A stretch of 64,000 nt of DNA from Leptasterias polaris (Eukaryota > Echinodermata > Asteroidea > Forcipulatida > Asteriidae). The stretch is taken from contig JAZGTN010000240.1 in the NCBI GenBank assembly GCA_037783415.1, forward strand, positions 558,001 through 622,000, in the 5' to 3' direction. Numbering within the stretch: position 1 is the stretch's first letter; the number at the start of each line of letters is the position of its first letter. Below, one piece after another: positions 39,095-51,528 of this stretch. Made by a program: the position numbers and the translations under genes. The notes under the pieces are model-generated. The model had not been told where the DNA came from. It did not search any database and saw only the letters and a list, made by a program, of their open reading frames with translations.

Positions 39095-42000
39095 ATGCCT
39101 TGCAAATGGTGTGTTATTCTAATCAGAATATTTATCTCTACTTTTAGTCTCGGACAAGGTCAGTGACGGTGGGTTTTTTATTTTCTTTCCCAGTTCTGTC
39201 GACATCATGAACTCATGATCTATTTCTTGAAGAGTGAACACATTTTCTGAATGTCTGCATTGGAACTCGGCAAAAGCAGTGCTTTGATACAATAGTTTTA
39301 TATTGAAACCGTTTTTTATTATGCTTCTGCCTTTTGAAACATAACTGCATTTTTACTTTCATGGTTTCTTCGTATTTCATTATTTTATTCCAATGAATAA
39401 GGTCACAAATGCAGGCATAATTATTTTTTTTGATTTCCGGTTTAGTGTTAGCCCTCAAAAGAAAAAAAACGCTCAAAATTGTTGTTTAAAAGCCTGGAAA
39501 GTCTATGTAAGCCTGAACCATTAGTACATGTAGCTCAACCCTTGTACTCGACAAATATTTTAAAGAGCCAAATATCATGCCTGCAAAAAGGTTTCCATGG
39601 AAATGTAATGTCCCCCAAGGAGACAAACTTAAAAGTAACGACATTTTATAGGTCACAATGGGTAGTTGCAGAATTCTGTTTTTTACAAGAAAAATGTCAT
39701 GTTCATGTTAGTTTTGGTATCTTTACTACATACTGTTGTCATGTTTGTCCCTTATGTGCTTTATACTTGTTTGAGGAGATAGGTTATTTCTGTGATTTAC
39801 TTCTAAAATCTAGCATTTGCTTCTTTTTGATTTGTAGAGAAACTTTCCAAAGCCACCGTTCGTCAAAAATTAATCGAAACGCACAGCCCGATTCTTTGCA
39901 TTCATACAATTACCTACTCTCGCTATGTTTCGTGAATCCACTCAGTGTTTTTTTCATCAACAATCGAAGAAACTTGACAACTATCCATAAATCGGCCAAT
40001 GCTTTCTTTCTGAAACGCAATCTGAATCAAAGAATGACCTGGCTTTATCAAATTACCACTAGATCAATGGTGTCACAATTTCATTGACTGTACTTTTTTT
40101 TCAAGGCTTACCCTTTCAATCCAAACTTGACAAAGAACCAGATAAACTGCAACAATGTTTCCAATTCTGAAGGGGTTGTTTACACGCCGGGGTTTTCTCT
40201 CTTAACCCTTCCATCCAAAGAACGAAAAAGATAAAGTAGACACAGACACAAAAAAAACACCCAACAAAACCGCCCCTATAAAGTTACATCGCCTCTGAAC
40301 GGTGCCCCTCACATCTCTTTGTACCTCATCGGTTTTGATGACGTCAATGAAGCGTGGACTTCTAAGGGATAGGTTGTAGGTTTCAGACTGTGGGGGGTTA
40401 GGTATCAGACGTATTATGTTCTACCTCTATGGGATGTGGGTTGAGATGGCTAATCAATAGCTTTGTTCACCCCCTCCCCCTTCCCAACGGCTATCGTTTT
40501 CCTGACATCTTATATTCAGACATCTTATACACAAGCAGACAACTGATGTATTTGTTTGCAAATGTATGTTTTTGCACTGTCGGCAATATGGGATAGATCG
40601 AATGTACACAGTTCAGATTAGAGGAAAGTTAAAGGGTTAGAACTTAATCTGAAATTGTTCACTTTGATTAAGTGTGGCGAATTAAGATTGCTGGAACAAA
40701 TTTATCATTTTTTTTAGCAATCATTTCAGGACTTATTTAAAAGTTAATTACGGGTTGCACTCAAAAAGGAGCGAGGTGTGAAAATAAGTGATACACCTAA
40801 TATTTGTTTTATTATTTTATATTAATTGTTGTTGTCAAAGCTTACAATGTTTGTCAACAACACTTGCGATCCGGTTAAAATGTGATGGCTTTCTTTGAAT
40901 AATTTGTCACTGGCCTATCGCTGTACCAATACTTAAATAATGTACTACAAATTATGAACAAGTGACGTGACGGTTCAAGATACTATTATGTTGTAAGTTT
41001 TCCACCCTCGGGCAGCCATTTTGATTTTGTTGTACACAGGTGTACGAGTACCAACCCGAGGCTCATTTCTAAAAGAAGACTTGTCCCCCTTCAGACACTC
41101 CCTTTTGTAGTGTATCTTCTAAGAAGGGGAACACGACACGTGGTACGGTCAAAAACAGGCCTTGGGTACCGTCAGCGGCAAACACTTGCGATCTGATTTA
41201 AATCCCCTCTCGAAAGGAGAACACAAACATCCCCATCTGTTTTTCCCTCAAGAGCAAGTTCATACATTATTTTTCACGCTTGCTCTTTAACCAGAAGATT
41301 CCCCCTAAATTGGTGTCTTTAGGATTTGGGCTATTTTTGTTGCAAATATGGAACATGTTAAGCCGCCAAATTGACCCAGAAATCATCTGCCCGTGAGAGA
41401 AATCAAATTTATTGAACATTCACATGGGAAATCTACCAGGAGACTTCATACATTTTGACAATCAAATACCCATATACTTCTTGTCCGCCATCATAATTAT
41501 AATTCATTTGGGTATCCGTAAAAGCTCGGTAAATATTTGTGTGGTGTTAACTCCAACCATAGAAATTAGACAAATTTATTTAGATTTAGAGCCGGGGCGC
41601 TATTTTCATGTATTTTTAAAGCCACTGCCCGCTGTGCAGCATGCAGTAGACGCTAGAATAAACACGTAGAGGGGTTACAGAGTGAGAATTTTTACTGCCA
41701 AAACATATATTTTACTCTGGAGAACGTCTTGACAGAAATTTTAAAAAGAAAGGAATGGTCGGAGTGTTCCGTCATTGAACCACAATATCAATATTTTAAT
41801 TATTTTTTTTTGGGGGGGGGGGGTGGGTTAAAGAGTCTGAACGTTCAGTTATTTATCTTATTTACTGCTAATATGATTGTGTTTGTGAAACGGCTTCAAA
41901 ATGGCGAGCTTCACGAAAGCCTGTTGGGCTAGAGACGCCGTTTCGAAAACACCTAAAATGTTTTGAGTTGCTATAGAAATTGACTGCGCGGCAAGTTAAT

Positions 42001-42992
42001 TTATTTATTCAAAGCAACCATCAACACACTCCACTGGCTATTTGAAGCTAGAAGTAGGTTACCAGGCCAAAATTGTCAGCGTTTCTTCCCGCTCTTTTGT
42101 AAAATGCTTCTTTACCATGACTAAATGGTTACTTGAAGTGTGAAAATTGCTTATGGCCTCAACCCACCGTCGTACAGAAGTAATTAGTTGGTGTTATTTT
42201 TATTGGGCTATTTTCTTCTCACTTTCTTTCTGTCGGTATTCGGGAAGAGATGTTTTGCGGAAAACAATTTTATTAAGAAAGGCTTTTTTTAGTACCCAGT
42301 TTCTATATTTGTGTAGGTGCTTTTGGCCTTTGCTTGGATGTTTTTCATTAAAATTAAAAATTCAAGTTTGTGTTTTTTAAACGCCCACAACGCGAGTCTT
42401 TTTAGGAATTTAAGCAGAGAAAATGAACAAAAACGTGTAATTTAAAGTAGAAATCAAATATCGATAGTTTTAACTAGCCGGTTGTTTCTTCTTTTTCGAT
42501 TTGGTTCCTATTGCCCACATTGGATGTGTTCCCAAATCCCATTGCCTCGTCACAATTTGCCACTTCTCTTCTAACAAAGAAGGAAATGATATTTTTAAAG
42601 TTATAACTTAAAGACTGCCTTATATTTTAATTAAATTTTAACACAAGCTTAAACAGATAGTTTTTACAACCTTCACTAAAGTGGACGGATGAATAATCCG
42701 GCCCTGGCGAAAAGAAAAAGAGTTTTTAAATGTTCGTTATTTTTAATTAAAATGTAGAAAGACAATTTTATACTGTGTGATTGATGATGTAAGGTAGTGT
42801 GCAATTCGAACTTGTGTTATTTTTTTATTTTTTTTTATTTTTTTTTTTTAAAACTAATAACTGTTTAGTTTTAACTTATATCCAAGGTCACAAACTGCGT
42901 CTGTTTTATGTTGTAATGTTTGGTTTTTATTCTTTTTTCGTTTGGATGGGAAGTCTGGGTACTGTGCAGAAAATCGCAAGCATTAATATGTA

Positions 42993-42998
42993 AATAAA
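42993..42998 (+). promoter_or_regulatory. Polyadenylation signal AATAAA (best candidate for FHOD)
   Basis: AATAAA is preceded by an overlapping TGTAAATA and followed within 5-25 nt by TGTCTGTCTCTCTTTGTGG, a good T/G-rich cleavage-stimulation element. It lies 5.4 kb after the FHOD stop. Confidence 0.5.
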
Positions 42999-43020
42999 GG
43001 TGTCTGTCTCTCTTTGTGGA

Positions 43021-44777
43021 GGATCTCTAGATGTTATTTAATTGTAAAATATTCCTTACGATGGAAGGGGAATAGCTCTAATGTGCGCGCAGCATGTACT
43101 TTGTGGTAATTGCAGGAGACTTGATGTAGCTATTAAATTAGTGTGTGAGCAAAACACCGCACTTGCCAAAACTATTTTTTATCCGTAAGACTGAGAATAG
43201 CTGAGTAATCATTTTGTTGATGATTCACTGCAGATGTTTTAGTGAGGGAAGAATATTATTATTAATATTATTTTTATTTTATTTTTGGCAAAAGGGGATA
43301 GGGGATATATTTTTTCACTCATCGGAAGTTATTTTTAATTTGCCGTAATGATCTTATTTTTGTGTGAATCCCGTGTTTTGGGACTTCCTGCAAGCGAACA
43401 ATGTTCTTATGGATGTATAATGATGTGTGGTCCACCCCCCCCCCCCCCCCCCCCTTCCCCCGGAACATTAAAACAAAAAAAATCAATTGTGTTGTTCTAC
43501 TAGAACTTAGTCTCCAAGCTACAAAATCGATCCGAATTTGAATGTTTTCAAAGTGAACAAATTGCACTACTTCATTACATTGTAACCAAATGATGCTTCT
43601 GTTTAGCACACACAATTCGCCGTTCAGCCATTTTTGAAAAGAATTGTTAAACATTGGTATCTCCGATTTAGCAGAAGTGGCGCAGATCTGTGAGGTCAAC
43701 AAACTTTGTAAATCGTCAAATGACGTCATGCTAAAATTAACGTTGGTTAAAAAACACAAATGAGACTAAATATTGCGCAAAGGTGTATTATAATAGGGGA
43801 AACTTAAATAATATTGAGCAAAATTGGCGGGAAATGACAAACAAGATGGTGGGAGAAATATAAGAAAATAATAAATAATTGACTTCATGTTCGAGCTTCC
43901 TGATATACTATTTACATGTACTTTATGTTGAACAAAGTAGTGCTATTAACAAAAAGCATGTTCCGCAATAGATCGTTAAGAGAATGGTTTATATAAAATA
44001 GAAAATGGTGTCATGAGGTAATTTATTTTTTTCTTTCACGGTTGGTTGATGGCATTTTTGTTTACTTTAATTAAAACTGTTTTATTATTGAAAATAAAAC
44101 AAAACATATGAAATGTTAATGAAGATGAGGGTGGATTGTAGAATGTTCACTTTTTGGCTGTGTGGTCATTTTATCACAGAGAGGTCATTTCTCTATGATG
44201 TTGCGCGATGATTTTCGACTTATAGTCGCTAGCTGCCCGTATATTATAAGATGACTTTGTGATAATTATTGAAATTCTTCATTCGCAGCTGTGAATATTT
44301 TGCTTGTAACATTCAAATTGAATCCAGTCCAGAGTTCCTTTCCGAGAACAACCTGAAATCGATTTTTAGTACAACAGTTCAGCTTCCATTCGCAATTGAA
44401 ATGATAACAGATCTTTCTCGTGTGTTGACGTGACTTTGAACGGGCCAGTAATCGATTCCAACGCTGTGCCAAAAACTAATACAAACCGAGACTTTCATGT
44501 TACCGAAAAAAATGCAAGCGTTGATGGGAACTCACAAGCAGCCATGTCCGTAAATATTTGATTAAAAACAGCCTTCAACGATATATCGACTCGAGTTTTC
44601 TACCTGGTGTTACATGTTCTACTCCCAAGAACGCATGATCATACAGTTAAATGGTTAAATGTGTTTGTTGATTTATTTTTTGTCCGCAATGAATGAACCC
44701 CACCTCGTCCCCAGTGGTGTACGATCGATCTGCCGTTCCACACCCCCCCCCCCCCCCCCAAGAAAGCCTTGCTCGAG
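43021..44777. other. 3' flank, no gene seen
   Basis: AT-rich sequence with two long C-runs (about 43435-43455 and 44741-44759). There is no coding or repeat structure I can support. Confidence 0.5.
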
Positions 44778-45166
44778 CTTAAAGGGACACGTTGCCTTGG
44801 ATCGGGGAGTTGGTCTATGAAAAGCGTTTGAAACCGTTTGTTATGAAATGCGTATGGTTAGAAAGATGTTTTAAAAGTAGAATATAATGATCCACACAAA
44901 CATGCCTCAAAATTGTGTGGTTTTCCTCTTACTTCGTGTACTAACATGGCCCGCCATTTTAAAGAGCCAATGTTTTGACTCCACAAAATGGCGGACCTTG
45001 TTAGTTCACGAAGTAAAGGAAAATCACACAATTTCGAGGCGTCTTTGTGTGGTTCATTATATTTTACTTTCAAAACCGTCTTTCTAACCATATGCTTTTC
45101 ATAATAAACGGTTTCAAACGCTTTTCATAGCCCAACTCGCCCAAATCCAAAGCAACTTGCCCTTTA
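44778..45166. mobile_element. 390-bp near-perfect palindromic MITE with TTAA borders (family E)
   Basis: The left arm (TTAAAGGGACACGTTGCCTT, then GGAAACCGTTTGT-like sequence) is mirrored along about 170 nt by the right arm ending GCAACTTGCCCTTTAA. The centre carries AAAATGGCGGACC and its complement. TTAA at both borders suggests a 4-bp target duplication. Confidence 0.88.
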
Positions 45167-45170
45167 ACGA

Positions 45171-45349
45171 CAATAGACCTTATGCATTGACGTCACCAAG
45201 CCGCCATCTTAGAGGTAAACTGATGATGAAACAATGGAAACGCGCTGATTTGTACGTGCGGCGCACAGGACTGACCAATGAACATCTTCCTTTTGACCTC
45301 TAGGTGAGGGCGCCCTACTCAAATGACGTCATATGCATAAGGTCTATAG
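45171..45349. mobile_element. MITE, CAATAGACCTTATGCAT ends (family D), copy 1
   Basis: CAATAGACCTTATGCATTGA at the left, then CGTCACC. The right end is TGACGTCATATGCATAAGG, then TCTATAG. It carries two TGACGTCA sites (45188, 45324) and AAGCCGCCATCTT. It abuts the family E palindrome. Confidence 0.88.
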
Positions 45350-45383
45350 ATATCGCTACGGCCCGCTGCCCGTGGTGAGGCTG

Positions 45384-45637
45384 GAATAGTCCTTATAATA
45401 TACATTGTGGTCATAAAGCCGCTATCTTAATGGTTCAAATGCCGATGAAACAATAGACCTTATGCATTGACGTCACCAAGCCGCCATCTTAGAGGTGAGG
45501 GCGCCCTACTCAAATGACGTCATATGCATAAGGCCTATTGAAAACGCACATTCACGCGTGGCGCACATGATTGGCCAATGAGCTGCCTTCTTTTGACCTC
45601 TAGCCGAGGGCGCTCAAATGACGTCATAAGCATATTG
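45384..45637. mobile_element. Older family D MITE, interrupted by a younger copy
   Basis: The diverged ends (GAATAGTCCTTAT and CGTCATAAGCATATTG) and body (GATTGGCCAATGAGC, TTTTGACCTCTAG) match copy 1. The element is split at GATGAAACA by the 45451-45540 insertion. Confidence 0.8.
45451..45540. mobile_element. Nested, internally deleted family D MITE (90 bp)
   Basis: It has both intact ends (CAATAGACCTTATGCATTG and CATATGCATAAGGCCTATTG) but lacks the middle of the full element. It sits inside the older copy. Comparing with copy 1 (GATGAAACAATGGAAAC) suggests a 2-bp AT target duplication. Confidence 0.85.
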
Positions 45638-45649
45638 AAGTTTATTTTC

Positions 45650-48600
45650 AACTTTTGAGAAACGAATAAAATGTCTCCTTCCTCCAAAGTCGCAAGGGCT
45701 ATTTGTAATCCATAAATTCTCAGGAAATTAGCTGAGAATCGGTCGCAAACTTCATCTCGTTCAACGCCATTTTCCCGATAAACTACGGTTATACGATCCC
45801 GAGGGTAGCTTTTTGGTTGAAATAAACCAAGGAAAGACCGTAGTATTTGTAAAGAAAATATGTGCTGTTTGAATGGTCTGTGGAGATTAGCGTTAGATAT
45901 TGCACTTAACGGGAACTTGCTTTGAAATTGCGCCCTTTTATAGTTTTACACTTGCAGTTTGTATTTATTGTAGTCAGGCTTGGGAATGAATTAAGTCGTA
46001 CCGGTATTTCAAACATGCACGGTGAGTGACATTCTACGGCTTGTAAACCGTGCATTAAATATAAATGTTCACCATTAGAGACGGTTTTAAAGAGATCATG
46101 TTGTCGCATTGTTGTATAATAATGTACACTGGATCTCTGGCTGTCTCAATACCCAAGCGGTAAGCCTTCGTTCCCGTCCTTTAACCTTGGATCAATCACA
46201 AGTCATAGGTCACCAAGGCAATAATCTCCGGCCGTGAAGTCTTAAAAATAGGCCGATCAATATTTCAACAGATTCGCTGCAAATAATGCCAACCCAAAGT
46301 ACGCGAAAAACAGTGTATTTATTAAGAGGATTCCTTGTACTTGCGGGAATAATGTTGTGACGGTTGTAGTCTAGTGGTACTAACGGGAGAGTATTAAAGA
46401 AATCGGGTGGCGGCCGTTCATCCAACTTAACCCGCTTGTTACGCTCAAGCTCACTCTGCGAAGCCGCGTTATGAGTGATGTCATTTACTACGTCACGACG
46501 GTCGATCACCCATCACATGACATCCCCTGGTGACAAACGATCTCAGTGCGTTTCTCCTCACACGCACACACGCAGCGTGTGGTTGGCACCCCGTCGTATC
46601 TACATGCGTCCCTATGTTGCACCGTTGTTTGCTGGTAGTTTGGCATGATCGCCTCTCAGTCAGGGAGAAATTGATGGTGGCAGTAATGAGGATCGTGGAA
46701 TTGAACTAGGGCCACACCGCCGGGCAAAGACAGTATTTGTGAATCGATTGCGTCAGGATTAGCCGTGTCCAACAACTGAGCCGTGGAGTTGTGTTGCCAG
46801 CGAATAGAGCGCCCCGAGCGACCGGTCAGCGGAGCGACCAGCCACCCCCAATGAGTGTGAGTGGTGCACGGTGAACTCATTGGCACTGTCCCTCAGATCT
46901 GCTTACCTCAACAGCGATGCTTGCAACTTCATTGGCAGATTAAAGGTAAGAAATCTTTGACGAAAGTCTTGCTCTGCGAGCATTAACTTTATTGTACATT
47001 TGTACCATCAATTTGTCCACAAATGGACTGCGCAACATTGAAGCTCGTCAAATACATTCCTTCGAACTTATCAAGCGTTAAGAATAAACCCATTTGTTAA
47101 GTAACAACGGGGCTAATGGTTTTCAAGAATAGTTCCATCCAACGCGCTTCCTTCACACTTTGGTTAACGCATTCATTATGAGATGGAAGTTCTTCCTGAA
47201 TATTTTTGTGTAGCAGGTTAACTGGTACTGAGGAGACGTGTACCAACTTAACATTTTGATAGCTGTGAAAACGAGGTTAGTAAGAAAAAAAACCCAAAAA
47301 ACTATATTGTTTTTGATTGCTACTTCCAGTTACGTTTGTCGACGTAACCATTACGTGTTAAACGTAATAACTTACACATTTTTGTCTCAGCTTGTGTATA
47401 TCGTGTCTACCTTTTCTTTTCCTTTGGCCCCAAAATATATAAAACAATTCGACTCAAATCGTGTTGTGCTACACCACAAACGATTTCTAATTATTACGTT
47501 TGATTTCTAATTAAAACGTGTATGAAAATAATAATTATGTATGTCAAATTTGGTTTAAAAAAAATATGTATCTTGTAGCCTAAGCAATGCTAATCTTGTC
47601 ATTTGGGTTGAGAGAATCATTTTTTTATGATACATTTTTACTGAAATATTCTTCCAAACGTGAAACTATAACCATGGTAACGTTGAATTGATATAATGTG
47701 ATCAATTTCGAGACGATTATTAATTACTTACGAGTAACGGGCGTGTCTGCGAAGTTGCAATAATGACGTGTTTGCGGATATATATTTATTTTTATTTATT
47801 TTTTATTTTTTTATTTTTTTATTTATTTATTTTTATATTTTTTATGTTTTTTGTTGGGTTTTTTTTTTTTGGGGGGGGGCTTTCCACACGTTGTCAGCCT
47901 CTCCACTACTAAAACAATTAACTGGGGCCGTATAGAACAATGCATCGTAATGTTTCAACCCCGAATAAACACTGGTGCAGTAAAGATCGACTACGGTGTT
48001 CCACTTACCAGTTGAGCTTTTGCATCATAAAAAATACTCGTAACTATTAATTTTATGGATTATCTTGTAATTATTCATTTGTTTTTAATTACTACCCCTT
48101 CACTCAATTGTAGATTGGCGAGGTCACTTTCACCCTTAGAAGGGCTTTTTAAAATGTCCAACCGTATTGTGATTATTGTTGCACTTTACCGTATTTCATA
48201 TTCCTTTGTCCACTTTCAAAATAATATGACAATATTCATCCCTGTGTTATTATGTTGTAAAATCTCGTCGAAAAGGGTGATAAAAAAAAATATACGACCC
48301 CGGTAACAACATTTTAACATTCTGTTGACGCCACCAAAAAGTGCAGTGGCATGCTATTGTTTTGTTGTCACAGTCAACAAACTCATCTCTGCGAACTCCG
48401 TCTGTCGATAGAAAAAAATAGCGCAAAGTGAGGCACTTTCTCCGCCAAGTGCATTACCAAACGAAATCAAGCATCGTAAGTCAAATTCAGTACATCAAAG
48501 TATCGAGATATTGTGTTTTCTTCTTCTTTTTTTAAATCTAGGCTTAGTCACGGGGTCTTTTACACTGTTGGTGACAATGTAACACGGTTAAATTCTTATT

Positions 48601-49970
48601 TGGACAAATATCATTAGTTGGGCAAAGTTGTGTCAGGTATGATTTATCTTCTTGTTAACAAAGAAACGCAAAATGTATGCGAAGTTTTCTGCTAACTCTT
48701 TGATGACCAACAGTTGATCCACACTAAAATGTCTTCTTCTGCTTTTCGCCCGAAGCTAACAAAATAAAATTCAGGTGAAGTTTGTCAGGTGAAGTTTGTA
48801 AAGCTTGTCAATGCAAAGTAATTGCTTATTTTGAAAAGCACCGGCCATGTTGACATTTCATTCCCAAATCAAGATAAATATTTATGTATAATTATATATT
48901 TTTATTTAGCGAATCTTTGTTTAAGACGTTCCTGTTCAATCGCCCCCACATTTTAATTTCTCTCAGACGGTATAAATGATTATTAGAAAGAGAGAAAACA
49001 AGTTTATATCAGAATAATGAAATAAATCAAGATTTAAAACATGACAATGACAAGTTGTGTTGCCTGTATTTGAATCAAACTTCACACTCACGTACCAAGC
49101 GTTAGGCCTTAAATATTCTGTTCGCAGTTGTCATGTCTACGTTTCACCTTAAATCGACTTCCCAAATGACATTCGGCTTTTTCTTTAAAGTGCATCGGAA
49201 ACGCATGTTTTGGATGAATCTTATTTTCACCTAAGGGGGAAATATTCTCGTGTCAATTAACACACACACCATACACTAAAAATTGTAGGTTCAACCATCT
49301 CTCCATACACGGTGTCTCTTCGACTATTAGTAACTATGGTAACGGTTTCCCAATTTCTGAAACAAAACAAAAAACCTTCTTGACACGAGATCACTTTTCC
49401 TACATTTCCAAGCGTTTATGTGTAATCCACTTAGGATTTATTGTCTCTACACACACGAACAAAACAATTGTCTTTTATAAAATGAAATAAAATGCTTTTT
49501 CGGTAACATTTTTTTGATGCTGTGGTCACCAACCTTTTACACGTTATGAACATCGAATAATCGTGTTACAAATTATGGAATTTCGCTCAATGAAAATAAA
49601 AAAAGTCGTCGACCTCGGGAATTATTTTCTGAAAACTGATAGCGCTGAGTGGTAAATTGTGGAACGTAACTAGATACATTGTCAAATTATATATATATTT
49701 TTTTAAATATATTTATCCAAGAAATTTTGCGAAATTGACGGGTTGTGATGATCTGCACGTCGCTATAGATTTCTTGTTAGCAACGCGACACTTTTTAATA
49801 ATCAAATAGAAATCCCCTCCGGGCATGCAAATTTATCGCTGACATTAAAACAGAAATTGTAATACTTCGTCGGCCTTGGTAAATCATTTATTGGTAAAAT
49901 ACATTCATGACATGGTTCCTGACTTTTCTTATATCTTTGTGCTTTTAGAAAGTTCAGTAAAGAAATTCTC
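45650..49970. other. Intergenic, no coding sequence seen
   Basis: Apart from the promoter-like block at 46640-46946 and a T-rich/TTTA tract ending in a T-run/G-run junction (47785-47880), the region looks unique and AT-rich. Confidence 0.45.
46640..46946 (+). promoter_or_regulatory. Possible TSS and non-coding first exon of a neighbouring gene
   Basis: A locally GC- and CpG-richer block (about 46400-46900) contains TCAGTC (46657-46662, initiator-like) and ends at AAAGGTAAGAAAT, a near-consensus donor with GT at 46947 (exon end about 46946). There is no long + strand open frame, so this would be a 5' UTR exon. Speculative. Confidence 0.2.
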
Positions 49971-49974
49971 ACTC

Positions 49975-50150
49975 CTGTTCATCAGACTATTTTTATTCAC
50001 GTATCAATGTCATACAATATACAAATATTGGATGCACTAATGTGCATCCAATATTTGTAATATATAATAACATAATATATAATAACATAATAATAACAAT
50101 ATAATAAAACAATAATAACATAATAATCACGTAGTCAATACATATCTTAC
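49975..50150. repeat. Perfect 18-bp hairpin beside an ATAATAACAT microsatellite
   Basis: Arms 50020-50037 and 50042-50059 are perfectly complementary (ACAAATATTGGATGCAC/GTGCATCCAATATTTGT plus one closing T-A pair) around a TAAT loop. An AT-rich ATAATAACATA repeat follows to about 50125. Confidence 0.85.
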
Positions 50151-50404
50151 GGTACTCATTGTTAAATCTATATACGCGAGAAGGTAAGCTGCGAAGTGTC
50201 CCAAGCGTCCCATATTTATTAATATAGGAGGACTCCTATATTAAATTATGGAGAGAGATAGATCATGTGCATTACTGGTGCTTTTTCTGCAGGCAGCCGT
50301 TTTACTTGCGACAATAAAGGCGTGTACCCAGTTATAAATAAAATCAGGTTATTTAATAGCACTGATAGATATATAAACCAGGCGAGCCTGTGGCAAAGGA
50401 AGCA

Positions 50405-50750
50405 TTAATTTCGAAGGTGCCCACGTGGATTCAAAAGTGCCCCGTAGTGTCGAAAGTAAACCCGTAGTTTCGAAAGTGCCCCTTGGTATCGAAAGTGCCC
50501 TCGTAGTTTCGAAAGTGCCCCTTAGTTTCGAAAGTGCCCTCGTAGTTTCGAAAGTGCCCTAAAGTTTCGAAAGTACACCATGGTTTCGAAAGTGCTCCTT
50601 GGTTTCGGAGGTGCCCCCTTAGCTTCAAAAGTGCCCCTTTGTATCAACAGTGCCCTCGTCGATTCGAAAGTGCCCCAAAGTTTCGAAAGTACCCCATGGT
50701 TTCGGACGTGCCCTTAGTTTCGAAAGTGTCCCGTCGTTTCAAAAGTGCCC
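50405..50750. repeat. About 20-bp minisatellite (TTTCGAAAGTGCCCC units)
   Basis: About 17 units of GTTTCGAAAGTGCCCCTTA or CTCGTAGTTTCGAAAGTGCC with substitutions. TTCGAA is palindromic in each unit. The minus-strand open frames here (GTFETKGHFRNYE) are by-products. Confidence 0.9.
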
Positions 50751-51528
50751 CCACCCCCTCCCGTAGTTTTTGAAATTCCGTTCGCCTCACCGACGTGAGC
50801 TTTTGACTCGTGTTAACAAAACAGCAACACTGTTTGTGGGGAAGACGGTACAGTAGTTGAGAGTGGGTTGCTTGAAGTTGTCGGGTCATTGACGGCAGGT
50901 GACCGTAAATTCAGCAGCTCACAGAATGAATAATTTGTCAGTTTACGGGACATCGTTGTTTGTTGCGTCTTCGCACATCAAGCCGCATTGCATAATTCAG
51001 AACATGATTCGTCTATTGCTTCCGTAATATCGAATGACTTCTTTGAGTCAGCCGCGCACTGAGGCAGATGTAATGTAAGGTGTATATTTATTTAATCGAC
51101 TGGTTAATTAATTGATTGCTAACAAGTAAAGTATCTGGGTTTTTTCTTTCAATCGTAATTGTGGGTTACTTTTCAAGTAATAATGCACTGTTGTTATGTA
51201 CCTGTATTTGGATCGCCCACAGCGTTCAAGGTGAGTTCAAGCATAGAGCAAGCACTGACCTCGAAGCTTAGAAGGGGAGTGGTTTAGAAGGAGATGGTAG
51301 TGGGCGTGGTCTGGCAAGGACAGAGATCTGAGTCTTTGGACTTATCCACTGTAAAATACGCCAATCATTTCAATTAAGACACCCTTATTTCAGGAAAGCA
51401 CTCACATGAAGTAAAATGGTTTTGCTTTGTATAGCAGAACAGTCACTCGAATAGCTGTTTTCAAGAAACATTTTTATGAAGCCATTTTCCTGAAACTTCC
51501 TTGGAGCAGCGCTTTGGCTAATTTCATA

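Larger units (their letters stand above)
37599..43020 (+). other. FHOD: Probable FHOD 3' UTR (long form)
   Basis: No splice-compatible coding sequence follows the stop codon. The stretch is AT-rich and often T-rich on the + strand. Candidate AATAAA signals occur at 38430 and about 41659. The best is at 42993, followed at once by a T/G-rich downstream stretch. TGTAAATA (Pumilio-type) occurs at 38864-38871 and 42989-42996. The short form would end near 38.45 kb and the long form near 43.02 kb. No transcript evidence is available. Confidence 0.45.

Noticed and set aside
39479..40087. 202-codon open frame on + downstream of FHOD
   Set aside because: The longest non-FHOD frame of the 3' flank, but it begins with a non-ATG codon, is Phe/Cys/Leu-rich as expected from T-rich DNA, and shows no domain or splice context.
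46210..46509. 99-codon frame on - strand in the GC-richer block
   Set aside because: No recognised domain, and no splice or conservation evidence. Its composition follows local GC.
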